DNA of 64,000 bases, from contig JAECQP010000016.1 in NCBI GenBank assembly GCA_015999745.1, positions 1 through 64,000 on the forward strand, read 5' to 3'. Every line of letters begins with the position of its first letter. Positions within the stretch are counted from its first letter, which is position 1. The notes below the pieces were generated by a model. The model ran no database searches. It was not told the DNA's origin and saw only the letters and a program-made list of their open reading frames with translations. The translations under genes and the position numbers were made by a program. Below are positions 33,603-43,300 of this stretch, piece by piece. The stretch is from Sphingobacteriia bacterium. GTDB lineage: Bacteria > Bacteroidota > Bacteroidia > Chitinophagales > Chitinophagaceae.

Positions 33603-34865
33603 TTAATTGGTGTATATTTTCCCTTTGTTGACAATGCCTTTTACTTTGCCTTTCAACTCCCGGTCCGTAAAGGCGCTATTGGCAGATTTGCTCCTGAAAT
33701 CTGTTTTCTGCATGATCGTTTGCTCATTCCGGCGGTACAGGGTTAATTCTGCTGCAGCGCCTTCGGAGATATTGGTCGCAGGAAGGTTAAAAATATTACG
33801 GGCGTTCAGGGAGAATAATTCCACCATTCTGTCATTGCTCAGTTGTTCCAGCAGATGGTTCACCACGGCGAAAGCAGTTTCCAGGCCGGTCATTCCAAAG
33901 GAAGCATATTCAAATTCGCAGATCTTGTGATCCCAGTCCTGTGGCAGGTGATGGGAAGCAATGCAATCTACGGTACCGTCAATTATGGCATCTCTCAGTG
34001 CCAGCATATCTGCCTTGGTACGGACAGGAGGGTTTACTTTTAAGTAAGTGTCGTAAGACTGGAGGTCTTCGTCACAAAAGAACAAATGATAGGGAGTGAC
34101 GCTGCAGGTTACATCCAGTCCTTCTTTTTTCGCTTCGCGGATCAGGTTCAGCGACTGTAAAGTGGATACACCTGTAAAGTGAATTTTGGAACCCGCGTAA
34201 CGGGCCAGGTCTATATCTCTTTTTAAAATACTTTCTTCGGCAATGGAAGGCATACCGGGTAATCCCAGCCTGGTAGAAATAATGCCTTCATTGATTAAGC
34301 CGGATGCTCCGATGCTCTTATCTACCGGTACCTGGATCAGTACACCGTTGAATGCTTTCACATATTGCAATGCTTTCAGGAAAAGGCCAGGGGATTGAAC
34401 GGGATGAAGTCCGTCGGAGAAAGCGACTGCACCGCTGTGGAGCATATCATACATCTCAGCCAGGTCTTTGCCCTCCGCATTCCGGGTGATAGCCCCGATT
34501 GGATGAATGTATACCGGAAAATCGGCAGATTGCCTGGCAGCGTATTCCACCAGCGATTTGTTGTCTGTTACCGGTTTGGTATTGGGCAGGGTAAAAACCC
34601 TGGTATAGCCACCGGCTGCAGCGGCGTCAGCGCCGGTTTGTAATGTTTCTTTGAATTCATAGCCGGGGTCGCAGAAATGGGAAAAAATATCCACCCATCC
34701 CGGAGATACCGACAGGCCGGGTTCATCCACTACAACAGTGGCTTTATCGTTGAGTTGTGCGGCAATTTTGCTGATCTTGTTTTCTTCAATAAGTATATCG
34801 AATAGTTTACCGTTGAATGGGGAATTCGGATCGGTAATCAGTACCTGCTTCAATAGAATGTTCAT
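33603..34865 (-). CDS. Dihydroorotase homologue, probably non-catalytic
   Basis: A 420-residue amidohydrolase-fold protein matching the dihydroorotase 'multifunctional complex' type. Substrate-side motifs survive (LPNTKP at 93-98, LKVNPPVR at 275-282). Most metal ligands do not: the HxH motif reads F61-S-H63, the Arg two residues later is C65, the ligand His before V-S-T is G232, the His of the AHAED-type motif is Q178/V179, and the catalytic Asp of TDHAPH is H305 in ASHHLPQ; only D151 of the SDG segment remains. Related Bacteroidota proteins share the first change. It may be a structural partner of aspartate carbamoyltransferase like PyrC' of pseudomonads. ATG at 34865 fits the family start. 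Confidence 0.85.
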   Translation of the reverse strand: MNILLKQVLITDPNSPFNGKLFDILIEENKISKIAAQLNDKATVVVDEPGLSVSPGWVDIFSHFCDPGYEFKETLQTGADAAAAGGYTRVFTLPNTKPVTDNKSLVEYAARQSADFPVYIHPIGAITRNAEGKDLAEMYDMLHSGAVAFSDGLHPVQSPGLFLKALQYVKAFNGVLIQVPVDKSIGASGLINEGIISTRLGLPGMPSIAEESILKRDIDLARYAGSKIHFTGVSTLQSLNLIREAKKEGLDVTCSVTPYHLFFCDEDLQSYDTYLKVNPPVRTKADMLALRDAIIDGTVDCIASHHLPQDWDHKICEFEYASFGMTGLETAFAVVNHLLEQLSNDRMVELFSLNARNIFNLPATNISEGAAAELTLYRRNEQTIMQKTDFRSKSANSAFTDRELKGKVKGIVNKGKIYTN

Positions 34866-34915
34866 GCAGAAATTGAAAATTTCCTGCAATATAACCTGAA
34901 AATTTCTTTTAGCCC

Positions 34916-34923
34916 TATATTTG
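34916..34923 (+). promoter_or_regulatory. -7 element for tRNA-Pro
   Basis: TATATTTG matches TAnnTTTG and lies about 53 bp upstream of the mature tRNA 5' end, giving a precursor of about 45-50 nt to be removed by RNase P. No TTG -33 box is clear. Confidence 0.5.
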
Positions 34924-34976
34924 CACCCCGTAATGACACGGGAGTGATCGCAGGGCACTGAAATCCTGCCTTATTT

Positions 34977-35050
34977 CGGGACGTAGCGCAGCCCGGTAGC
35001 GCACACGTCTGGGGGGCGTGGGGTCGCAAGTTCAAATCTTGTCGTCCCGA
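34977..35050 (+). tRNA. tRNA-Pro (anticodon GGG)
   Basis: The sequence folds as a complete cloverleaf: 7-bp acceptor stem CGGGACG/CGTCCCG with discriminator A, D stem GCGC/GCGC, anticodon stem CACGT/GCGTG with the 7-nt loop CTGGGGG (anticodon GGG), a 5-nt variable loop and the T arm GCAAG-TTCAAAT-CTTGT. The 3' CCA is not encoded. A Rho-independent terminator starts 10 bp downstream, so it is a single-gene transcript. Confidence 0.96.
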
Positions 35051-35060
35051 CAAGTACAAG

Positions 35061-35089
35061 AGGCTGTCTCGAATGAGCAGCCTTTTTTT
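35061..35089 (+). terminator. Rho-independent terminator of tRNA-Pro
   Basis: AGGCTG-T-CTC pairs with GAG-CAGCCT around GAAT (35061-35082, one bulged T), followed by seven T residues (35083-35089). Confidence 0.92.
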
Positions 35090-35172
35090 GTTGGCGCTGG
35101 TGTCTGTCCGGCCAAAAACAGTTTTCGCCGATTATATTTTCCTTAAAGTGCGCTAAAGGCAGATTCTCTTGT

Positions 35173-35180
35173 TATTTTTG
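35173..35180 (+). promoter_or_regulatory. -7 element of the efflux operon promoter
   Basis: TATTTTTG matches TAnnTTTG. The predicted start site (about 35185) falls inside the palindromic operator that follows, as expected for a repressor that blocks initiation. Confidence 0.5.
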
Positions 35181-35184
35181 TTCC

Positions 35185-35204
35185 TGACCATTTGGTCAAA
35201 CCAA
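35185..35204 (+). promoter_or_regulatory. Palindromic operator, probably for the adjacent TetR regulator
   Basis: Two overlapping palindromes: TGACCA-TT-TGGTCA (35185-35198) and TTGGT-CAA-ACCAA (35192-35204), ending 10 bp before the tetR ATG. TetR-family proteins often bind such sites over their own promoters, so autoregulation is inferred from position. Confidence 0.65.
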
Positions 35205-35214
35205 TTGATCAGAC

Positions 35215-35808
35215 ATGAATGAATCGACCATTACCGAGGAAAAAATTTTGCAGGCCGCCAGGCTCGAATTTGAACGGAAGGGCTATAATGGCACCCGGAT
35301 GCAGGTCATTGCAGATGTTGCAGGAATCAGCAAGGCTTCGCTGCATTATCATTTTCGCAGCAAAGACAACCTGTTTCAACGCATTTTCGATGATGCGCTC
35401 AATGCGTACATTCCACTGGTGAATACCTGGAAAGACGATAGTTTAAACTGGGAGGAAAAAGTAAACCGGTTCACCACCGACTTGCTGGAGTTTGTTCAGA
35501 AAGGCACCATGCTCTTCATTATCCGGGAAATCAACCGAAACCCGGAACTGCTCTCGGAAAGGCTTAAAAAGTCCAAATCGCCCAACAGTTTTATTCTTTA
35601 TTTCGAGCAATTAAACACAGACAATCAAATCAGGCAGACAGATCCAAGGTTATTGTACATCTTCCTCCAGTCGATCTGTTGTTTTCCCGCCATCAATAAC
35701 CAGATGTTCAAAAAAGTGCTCCGGTTAACCGATAAACAGTACCATGAAATGATGGAAGGGTATGCCAGGGCAGCAGCAACCTTTATTATCAATGCAATTA
35801 AAAAGTAG
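35215..35808 (+). CDS. TetR/AcrR family transcriptional regulator
   Basis: A 197-residue regulator. The N-terminal helix-turn-helix domain is typical (EEKILQAARLEFERKGYNGT, then VAGISKASLHYHFRSKDNLF), followed by a helical ligand-binding domain with no recognisable ligand signature. A palindromic operator lies directly upstream. It is the first gene of the unit tetR, tolC-like, emrA-like, emrB-like, usp, with a 7-bp gap to the tolC-like gene. The likely role is drug-responsive repression of the efflux genes. Confidence 0.93.
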   Translation: MNESTITEEKILQAARLEFERKGYNGTRMQVIADVAGISKASLHYHFRSKDNLFQRIFDDALNAYIPLVNTWKDDSLNWEEKVNRFTTDLLEFVQKGTMLFIIREINRNPELLSERLKKSKSPNSFILYFEQLNTDNQIRQTDPRLLYIFLQSICCFPAINNQMFKKVLRLTDKQYHEMMEGYARAAATFIINAIKK

Positions 35809-35815
35809 TGTATAC

Positions 35816-37072
35816 ATGAGCAGACGATTCGTATTAAGTGTTGGATTAGCGATGCTGTTTAGCAGTATTCGGGCGCAGCAAACCGTTTCATTGGAGGAAC
35901 TGATACAGAAAGCGGAACAGCATTATCCGGCAAACAGGCAAAAAGAACTGGCCATCCGCCTGGGAAAGGAAAATGAGCGGATTCTCAATATTGGCCTGTA
36001 TCCCCAGGTAAATGTTACCGGGCAAGCTACCTATCAGAGTGAAGTAACTTCCTTCAGCGTACCTGGCTTTTCAGGAATACCCACGCAGCATAAGGATAAT
36101 TACAACATGGGTGTTGACCTCCGGTTCCCCTTAACAGAATTTGGCGTGGTAAAGTCAAAAAAAGAATTGGAGCAATCCCAAACCACATTGAGTGTCCACC
36201 AGGTAAACACTGAGTTCCAGCGTGTAAGAGAAAGGATCATTAACGTGTTCGGAAATATCCTGCTGCAACAGGAAAACCGGAAAATGCTGGCGATCCGCAA
36301 GGCTGAACTGGAAGCGCAGCAAAAGAAAATTGCAATTGGCGTTGCCAACGGAGCCGTATTGAAAAGCAACCAGTTGGTATTTGAATCGGAAATCCTGACC
36401 ACGGAGCAGAAGATGACGGATATTGATGCGGCTATTTCCGGACTTACCAGGGAGTTATCCCTCTTGTCCGGTATCGAAATACATTCCAATGACCGGTTTG
36501 TATTGCCGGCAGCAGACAGTTTACAAAAGACGGTGAACAGGCCTGAACTGGAAGTGTACAAATCTGAATTGAATATGCTTGGCCTGCAGCAACAGGTACT
36601 TGATAAAGAAAATAAACCCAAAATTTTTCTTTACGGGCAGGGATATTATGGACGCCCCGGTTACAATTTCCTGAATGTAGACTTCCGGGCTTATGGTATT
36701 GCAGGTGCGGGAATCAGCTGGAATATCAATAATGCCGTTACGCAAAAGAATAAAGAAAAAACGATCAATATCAATAAGGAGATGGTGAAAAACCAGCAGG
36801 AAACTTTTAACCTGAATCTGCAGACGGCCCTGGTGCAAAAAGAAACAGAGATCGGAAAGTATCCGCGCGTGATCAGTAAGGATCAGGAAATAGTGCATAA
36901 AAGAAAGGAAATCCTCAGGGCCGCCGCCAGCCAGCTGGAAAACGGCGTGATCACTTCAACGGAATACTTAACGGAGCTGAATGCCACCAATGCCGCTGAA
37001 TTGAATATGATTCTGCACAAGGTTCAGCAGGCCATTTCTATGGCTCAATACAATATCATGACAGGTAATTAA
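35816..37072 (+). CDS. TolC family outer membrane efflux protein
   Basis: A 418-residue protein with a signal peptide (SRRFVLSVGLAMLFSSIRA, cleavage before QQ) and the internal duplication of long coiled-coil helices seen in TolC channels: SLEELIQKAEQHYPANRQKE opens the mature chain, and helices rich in Gln, Lys and Glu recur around residues 110-200 and 310-400. It is shorter than E. coli TolC (493 before processing). ATG at 35816 is chosen because it starts the signal peptide. It would form the outer membrane exit for the pump encoded downstream. Confidence 0.88.
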   Translation: MSRRFVLSVGLAMLFSSIRAQQTVSLEELIQKAEQHYPANRQKELAIRLGKENERILNIGLYPQVNVTGQATYQSEVTSFSVPGFSGIPTQHKDNYNMGVDLRFPLTEFGVVKSKKELEQSQTTLSVHQVNTEFQRVRERIINVFGNILLQQENRKMLAIRKAELEAQQKKIAIGVANGAVLKSNQLVFESEILTTEQKMTDIDAAISGLTRELSLLSGIEIHSNDRFVLPAADSLQKTVNRPELEVYKSELNMLGLQQQVLDKENKPKIFLYGQGYYGRPGYNFLNVDFRAYGIAGAGISWNINNAVTQKNKEKTININKEMVKNQQETFNLNLQTALVQKETEIGKYPRVISKDQEIVHKRKEILRAAASQLENGVITSTEYLTELNATNAAELNMILHKVQQAISMAQYNIMTGN

Positions 37073-37101
37073 TAAACATAGTTAAATTCTAATCAGGTAA
37101 A

Positions 37102-38187
37102 ATGGAAAAAGAAACAGTACCCAATAAAAAAAATAGAACAAAGTTAATCATCGCTGCGGTCCTGGTGATTGCATTGGTTGTTTATGGGATCAGCGCCTAT
37201 ACAAAGAGCCTGCATCACGTAACCACCGACAATGCACAACTGGATGCCACCATTACTTCTGTAAAAACCGCTGTATCGGGTTATGTACTGGAGGTTCGTT
37301 TTGAAGACAACCAACCGGTTAAAAAAGGAGATACGCTGGCCATCATAGACGATAAGGACTATAAGGCCAAAGTAATGCAGGCCAGGGCAATGCTCAGAAG
37401 CGCCGAATCCCAAACCGGTGTATCCAGATCGGTTGCACAGGCCGCAATGCAGAATGCCTCGGCTTCTTCCATCAATTCCAAAGCCCTGCAATCCAATATA
37501 AATGCGTCATATGCGCGTTTAATAAAGTCGCAGAAGGAATTGGTTCGTATAGAGAAAATGGCTGGAGAAGGGGCTGCCACGCCGCAACAATTGGATGCCG
37601 CCCGCGCCGAAAATCAAAGCGCCGCTGCCATGTACGAAATGGCCCAGCGTCAGTTTCAGGCAGCAACCACACAGGCTTCCAGTACACAGTCCAGCGCCCG
37701 CGCACAGGAAGGTCAGGTCAGCGTTGCCACTGCGCTGGTGCAGCAAAGAATGGCTGAGTTGGAACTGGCAGAGACACAACTGAAGTATACAGCCATTGTT
37801 GCGCCATTTGATGGAGTAGTATCTAAAAAAAATGTGGAAGCGGGGCAATTGGTGCAGTACGGACAGCCGCTTTGCGCTGCCGTTGAAAGCAATGATCTGT
37901 GGATAGTGGCCAATTTCAAGGAAACCCAAATGAACAAAATCAGGATCGGACAGCAGGTAAAGGTGAAACTGGACGCCTATAAAGATCTGGAACTGACAGG
38001 AACCATCTTGTCGGTGGGTGGGGCTACCGGTGCAAAATTTGCCCTGTTGCCACCCGATAATGCCACCGGAAATTTCGTGAAAGTAACCCAGCGGGTGCCT
38101 GTTCGGATCAAGTTAAACAACACCGCGCAGAAAGAATATTACCTCACACCGGGACTGAGTGCTTTTGTAGATGTAGAAATTAATTGA
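37102..38187 (+). CDS. HlyD/EmrA family membrane fusion protein
   Basis: A 361-residue periplasmic adaptor. One N-terminal membrane helix (LIIAAVLVIALVVYGISAY, about 14-32) precedes the biotinyl-lipoyl-like half VSGYVLEVRFEDNQPVKKGD. A long coiled-coil hairpin with many Ala, Gln and Ser residues covers about 85-220, and the second lipoyl half with beta-barrel (YTAIVAPFDGVVSKKNVEAG) follows. It links the MFS pump and the TolC-like channel. The next gene begins 2 bp after the stop. Confidence 0.93.
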   Translation: MEKETVPNKKNRTKLIIAAVLVIALVVYGISAYTKSLHHVTTDNAQLDATITSVKTAVSGYVLEVRFEDNQPVKKGDTLAIIDDKDYKAKVMQARAMLRSAESQTGVSRSVAQAAMQNASASSINSKALQSNINASYARLIKSQKELVRIEKMAGEGAATPQQLDAARAENQSAAAMYEMAQRQFQAATTQASSTQSSARAQEGQVSVATALVQQRMAELELAETQLKYTAIVAPFDGVVSKKNVEAGQLVQYGQPLCAAVESNDLWIVANFKETQMNKIRIGQQVKVKLDAYKDLELTGTILSVGGATGAKFALLPPDNATGNFVKVTQRVPVRIKLNNTAQKEYYLTPGLSAFVDVEIN

Positions 38188-38189
38188 TT

Positions 38190-39767
38190 ATGCAAGCCAG
38201 AGAATTATCACCATATCCGGTTGGCACAGAGCGGGCGATCCTGGTTTTGACGGCCATCAGTGCGGCATTGCTGCAATTGATTGATACCTCCATCGTAAAC
38301 GTTTCGCTCAGGGAGATCAGCGGAAGCATTGGCGCCACCACCACCGAAATAGCCTGGGCGGTAACCTCTTATGCCATATCGAATGTAATCATGATCCCGC
38401 TGGCGGGCATGTTTAGCGACTTGTTTGGCAGAAGGAATTACTTCACCATATCCATCCTGATTTTTACAGTGGCTTCTTTTTTCTGCGGAACAGCCGATTC
38501 ACTCACCTCCCTGATTATCTGGAGATTTATTCAGGGAATCGGAGGCGGTGCATTGCTGACCACTTCGCAAACCATTATTGTAGAAGCATACCCGCCCGAA
38601 CAGATCAATACAGCCAATGCCATATTTGGGATGGGCGTGATCCTCGGGCCCACATTCGGGCCCACATTGGGTGGTTATTTAACCGATAACTATTCCTGGC
38701 ACTGGATCTTTTTCATCAATATCCCGATTGGTATCATGGCTGCCTATCTTTCCTGGACCTATGTAAAAGACCGGCTGGGGGCAAGGAAGCCAGAGAAAAT
38801 AGACTGGGCGGGTATTGGCCTGCTGATCCTTGCGATCGGCTGTTTGCAGTATGTGCTGGAAGAAGGCACTGCCAAAGACTGGTTTGAGAGTAAGGAGATT
38901 CTGCTGTTCACCCTCCTAAGCATAGTGGGATTTGTAGGATTCATCTGGAGAGAATGGACGTTTGAACACCCCGCAGTCAATATCCGTTTACTCAAAAGCT
39001 GGAACCTGGCCATGGGATCCATATTGAATTTTATTGTAGGCCTTATTTTGCTGGCTACGGTATTTGTATTCCCGCTTTTTGCACAGGTAGGGCTGGGATG
39101 GACTGCAACCATGACCGGTAACTTCCTGATTTCGGGAGCGCTGGCTTCGGCTTTCTCCATGGCGGTAGTAGGAAAAATGCTGAACAGGGGAATAAGTCCC
39201 AAGCTGATTATGATTGCAGGTGGTGTGATGATTTTTGCTTTTACCACCATGATGAGTTTTTCTGCACCCGATTCCTCAGAAACAAACTTCTTCTGGCCGT
39301 TTATCCTGCGGGGACTGGGTATTGGATTCATGATGTCCCCGGTAATGGTATTGGCCATGCAGGGGCTGAAGGGGGCTGATCTATCCCAGGGTGCCGGCAT
39401 CAGTAATATGATCAGGCAATTGGGCGGAGCGGTAGGCATTGCTGTGATGAACGTATTCCTGACTCACCGGAACGCAGAAAATGACAACTACCTCTTGCAA
39501 CATTATAATGTTTACAATGATCAATTTCAGAACACGGTGGATGGATTGACACAGAACTTTGCCGCATTGGGCTATTTTAAAGAGGATGCCCGGCAACTGG
39601 CCTATAAGGTGATGGATTTATCCCTGTTTAAGCAACAGGCGATCGTCAGCTACAACAATGTGTTTTGGACAGTAGGATTATCCATTCTGGTTTGTATTCC
39701 TATTATTCTGCTGATCAGAAATAATAAGAAACATTCCGGTGAAAAAATTGACGTGCATTTGGAGTAA
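38190..39767 (+). CDS. DHA2 family (EmrB/QacA) multidrug transporter
   Basis: A 525-residue major facilitator protein with 14 predicted transmembrane helices, the DHA2 count. Motif A-like GMFSDLFGRRNYF lies between helices 2 and 3, the motif C-like MGVILGPTFGPTLGGYLTD in helix 5, and LDTSIVNV-like LIDTSIVNVSLREI (motif D1) in helix 1. Together with the upstream adaptor and TolC-like protein it makes a proton-driven tripartite efflux pump. ATG at 38190 is chosen over an upstream TTG. Confidence 0.94.
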   Translation: MQARELSPYPVGTERAILVLTAISAALLQLIDTSIVNVSLREISGSIGATTTEIAWAVTSYAISNVIMIPLAGMFSDLFGRRNYFTISILIFTVASFFCGTADSLTSLIIWRFIQGIGGGALLTTSQTIIVEAYPPEQINTANAIFGMGVILGPTFGPTLGGYLTDNYSWHWIFFINIPIGIMAAYLSWTYVKDRLGARKPEKIDWAGIGLLILAIGCLQYVLEEGTAKDWFESKEILLFTLLSIVGFVGFIWREWTFEHPAVNIRLLKSWNLAMGSILNFIVGLILLATVFVFPLFAQVGLGWTATMTGNFLISGALASAFSMAVVGKMLNRGISPKLIMIAGGVMIFAFTTMMSFSAPDSSETNFFWPFILRGLGIGFMMSPVMVLAMQGLKGADLSQGAGISNMIRQLGGAVGIAVMNVFLTHRNAENDNYLLQHYNVYNDQFQNTVDGLTQNFAALGYFKEDARQLAYKVMDLSLFKQQAIVSYNNVFWTVGLSILVCIPIILLIRNNKKHSGEKIDVHLE

Positions 39768-39808
39768 CTATACCTGTGCGATGGCTGAAAAATATTAAAC
39801 TGCAGTTT

Positions 39809-40246
39809 ATGAATAAGTTAATCATTACTACTGATCTCAGCAAAGACAGGGATCTTATCATTGAAACCGGATTAACCTTTGCCCGCAAATTACAGGCGGA
39901 AGTTGACCTTCTTGCCATAATCAATAAGGGACTGGATTATATTCCCGCGGATATCGGTATTAATTTCACTGATCAGTGGGAGTCGCGCAAATACATTGCG
40001 GAGCAGACTTTGCAGGAAGTGAAAGCGAAACATCCTGATTTGCCCATTAATGTGGTTGTAATGATTGGTGACCCCAAAGAAGATATTATCAATTATGCCA
40101 TTGAGAGCAAAGCTGCTGTTATTGTAATGGGTACAGTCGGCAGAACGGGTTTATCCCATGTTGTAATGGGTAGTACGGCTGAATACATCATCCGGCATTC
40201 TCCGATTCCTGTATTGGTAGTGCCGGTGCGAAACGAACCGCATTAG
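39809..40246 (+). CDS. Universal stress protein (UspA family)
   Basis: A 145-residue single-domain Usp. The N-terminal strand KLIITTDLSKDRDLIIETGL and the C-terminal ATP-binding pattern VMGTVGRTGLSHVVMGSTAE followed by SPIPVLVVPV (G-2x-G-9x-GS/T type) indicate a nucleotide-binding member. The gene lies 41 bp after the pump gene on the same strand and may be expressed with the efflux operon. Its precise role is unknown. Confidence 0.9.
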   Translation: MNKLIITTDLSKDRDLIIETGLTFARKLQAEVDLLAIINKGLDYIPADIGINFTDQWESRKYIAEQTLQEVKAKHPDLPINVVVMIGDPKEDIINYAIESKAAVIVMGTVGRTGLSHVVMGSTAEYIIRHSPIPVLVVPVRNEPH

Positions 40247-40316
40247 GGGGGCAGAGGGGCAAAAATTAAGCGTCGGGGATTTTTTGGAACAATATTCTTT
40301 TACTAACTTGTGTATA

Positions 40317-40325
40317 CCCCCCCCC
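40317..40325 (+). repeat. Nine-C homopolymer at the start of the PAS sensor gene
   Basis: A run of nine C lies between a possible GTG start (40310) and the ATG at 40343. Its length could vary by replication slippage. If translation begins at GTG, such slippage would switch the frame. Confidence 0.6.
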
Positions 40326-40342
40326 AGCCGCTCATCCAAATA

Positions 40343-43300
40343 ATGTCCATGAGAATAATTGTACCGGTTTGGTCAATGATAAACGTGGAGGCAGGTTTGT
40401 TACACCGCTTTTGGGTGGGGCAGTCCGGGGGCCTCTATAACTCACTATACACCATTGCCGGAATATTATTGTTTATTGCTTTGGCCATTTTTGTGGTACT
40501 GATGTTTCGCCGGTTACGCCAGGAGCTATTCCGGAACAGGGCGGGTGCAAATACAGGCAAAATGCCCCCTGACGGACGCTCTGCATGGATGGTTAATTCA
40601 ACTGATGATGCCATTGTAAGTGGGGAGAAACAGGCCGAAAAACAACTGGCCGATTCGGAAAAAAAATACAAAAACCTCTTCGAAAACAGTCCGTTGCCTA
40701 TGTGGGTAATAGCGTTGCCCAGCCTGAAGTTTCTTGCAGTAAATCAGACTGCCATTGATCATTATGGGTATAGCCGTGAGGAGTTTCTCGCTATGACGGC
40801 GTATGATATCCGTGAGGAGAAAGACATGGAAAGACTGAGGCATGTAAACAGGGATACACCAGGCTATTATATGAGCAAAGATGCATGGTCGCATCTGAAA
40901 AAAGACGGTACACGGATTGATGTTGAGATCAGTGCGCATAATATCAACTATGAAGGGGAAGAGGCCAGGCTGATCATGAGCCTGGACGTTACAGAAAGAA
41001 GGCGTTCGGAAGAACGTATACAATTGTTGAACGATGAAATTGCAGATCGCGAAAGAAGATACAGGGCTGTCATCGGTCATTCTTTATTTGCCATATTCCT
41101 TGCCAGGCCGGATGGTACGATCCTGGAGTCGAATAAAGCAGCTACTGATCTTTTTGGATATACCGAAGAAGAGTTCAGGCATATCCACAGAGACCGGTTA
41201 TTTGATTTGTCCAGCCCACGTATGCAGCAGAAATTGGCGGAAAGGGTCAAATTCGGGAGGATCAGGGGGGAGCTTACCGGAATTAAAAAGGATGGAACGC
41301 ATTTTAGGTGTGAAATTGCCTCTGTGATTTTTGCAGATATTCATGGCACATTGTTTACTTCCAATATAATATCTGATATTTCAGAGCGGGTTGCAGCCAA
41401 GCGTAAAGAGGAGCGGAACAATGCATTGCTGAATGAGGCGGAAAGGGCTGCAAAAACCGGAAGTGTGGAGATTGATGCTAAAACTGGTGAACGGATCTGG
41501 AGCTGGGGATTTTATAAGCTACTGGGATACGAGCCCGACAGCATCAAGCCTGATATAAATGTTTTCCTCGATCAATTGATCCCGGAAGACCGGGAAAGAT
41601 ATGTTCAATGGTACCAGGGACTGATACAGAACCGGATTGAACGGAGTACTATCGAAATCAACCTGATGCGGAAGGATGGCTCTAAAAGAGTTTTCTCCGC
41701 GCTTGGCCTTACTTATTTTGATGAAACAGAGGCGGCGGAAAAACTGATTGGCGTAATACAGGACATTACGGAAAGGAAGCAATATGAACAGGAAATGGAG
41801 CAAAGCCGCCAGGAGGCCATTAGGGGAAGTGCATTGCTGAAATCGATTATTAACAGCCCTAAAGATGTTTATATTGTTGCATTGGATAAACAGTTTTGTT
41901 TAAGTACCTATACCGACGGATACAATGAACATGTACAAGCTTTATTGGGTAAGGATATTTACATTGGTCAGAACGTTTTTGAACTGGTGCCCGGGCACCT
42001 GAAAGAAATGTTTAAACAAATTTTTGAAAGAGCATTGGCCGGAGAGCATTTTATGTTGTCGCAACATTTGGAACTGGCAACGGGTGTAAACCGGATCTAT
42101 GAAAACCGGTATGGGCCCATTGTAGATCAGCACGGGCAAGTATATGGATTAACGGTTTTTGTGCATGATGTGACCGAGGTAAAAAAGATTGAACTCAGTA
42201 ACAGGCTGAATGAGCAACGTTACAGTGCATTGTTCACCGGTGCAGGCGATCCGATCTTTATTGCGGATATAGCTACCCGTTGCCTGGTGGATGTTAACAG
42301 CAAAGCGTGTGAATTATTGGGATACACCAGAACTGAATTGATCGGAATGGATATCCTGTTATTGCATCCTTCCGAAGAGAAAGAACTGGTAGCAAAAATC
42401 TTTAAAGAATTTATTGAACCGGATTTGACCCATGGCAATACGGCTGAATGCCATGCATTACACAAATCCGGCCGGCAGATTCCAATACTGATTACTTCCG
42501 GCAGTGTATTCACCATCGATCAAAAAACTTATTGCGCCGCTTATTTCAAGGATTTGACGCATGTCAGGGAAGCGGAGAAACGAATCCAGCGCATTGGTGA
42601 TCTGTTAAACAGGGAAGAAGGGATTGCCCATATTGGCAGTATTGAAATAGATCTTCAGTCCAGCTCCAGGATATGGAGTGATGAGTTTTACCGGATCATG
42701 GAATACAAGCCTGGCAGTATTAAGCCGGAGAAGGAGCGGTTCATTGAACTGATTCATCCTGATTATCGGGAGGCCTACCGGAAATGGTATGAAAAAACGG
42801 CCAGTACGCCCGGATTAACTGAACCCATTGAAGTGAAGATGTACCGCAGAGATGGGGCACTTAGACACCTGTTTATATCCGGTAAGACCTATGCCGATGA
42901 AAATGGCATACTGGTTAAACATATAGGCGTGGTGATGGATATCACGGTACGGAGGCTGCTGGAAGCGGATCTGGTTCGAAGCCATGAACAATTGAAGAAA
43001 CTGACCGAAATGATTCCGATTGCCATTCTCCAAATGGAGACGGATAAAAGCGGTAGTGTGGAAATACCTTTTATCAGCAAAGGGATCCGGGATATTTATA
43101 AAGGGCTTAGTACCATCGATGTTATGAAAAATCCCAACCTGATCACTGATTGGGTGGTGGAAGAAGACCGGAAAGCCGTTCATGAAATGTATATTAAAAG
43201 CCTGGAGACGCTGACCGATCTGAATGTGGAATTCAGGGTGAACCTGCCGAAGGGAGGAACCATTTGGGTGAAACTGTTTTACCATCCCGAAGAAAATGAG

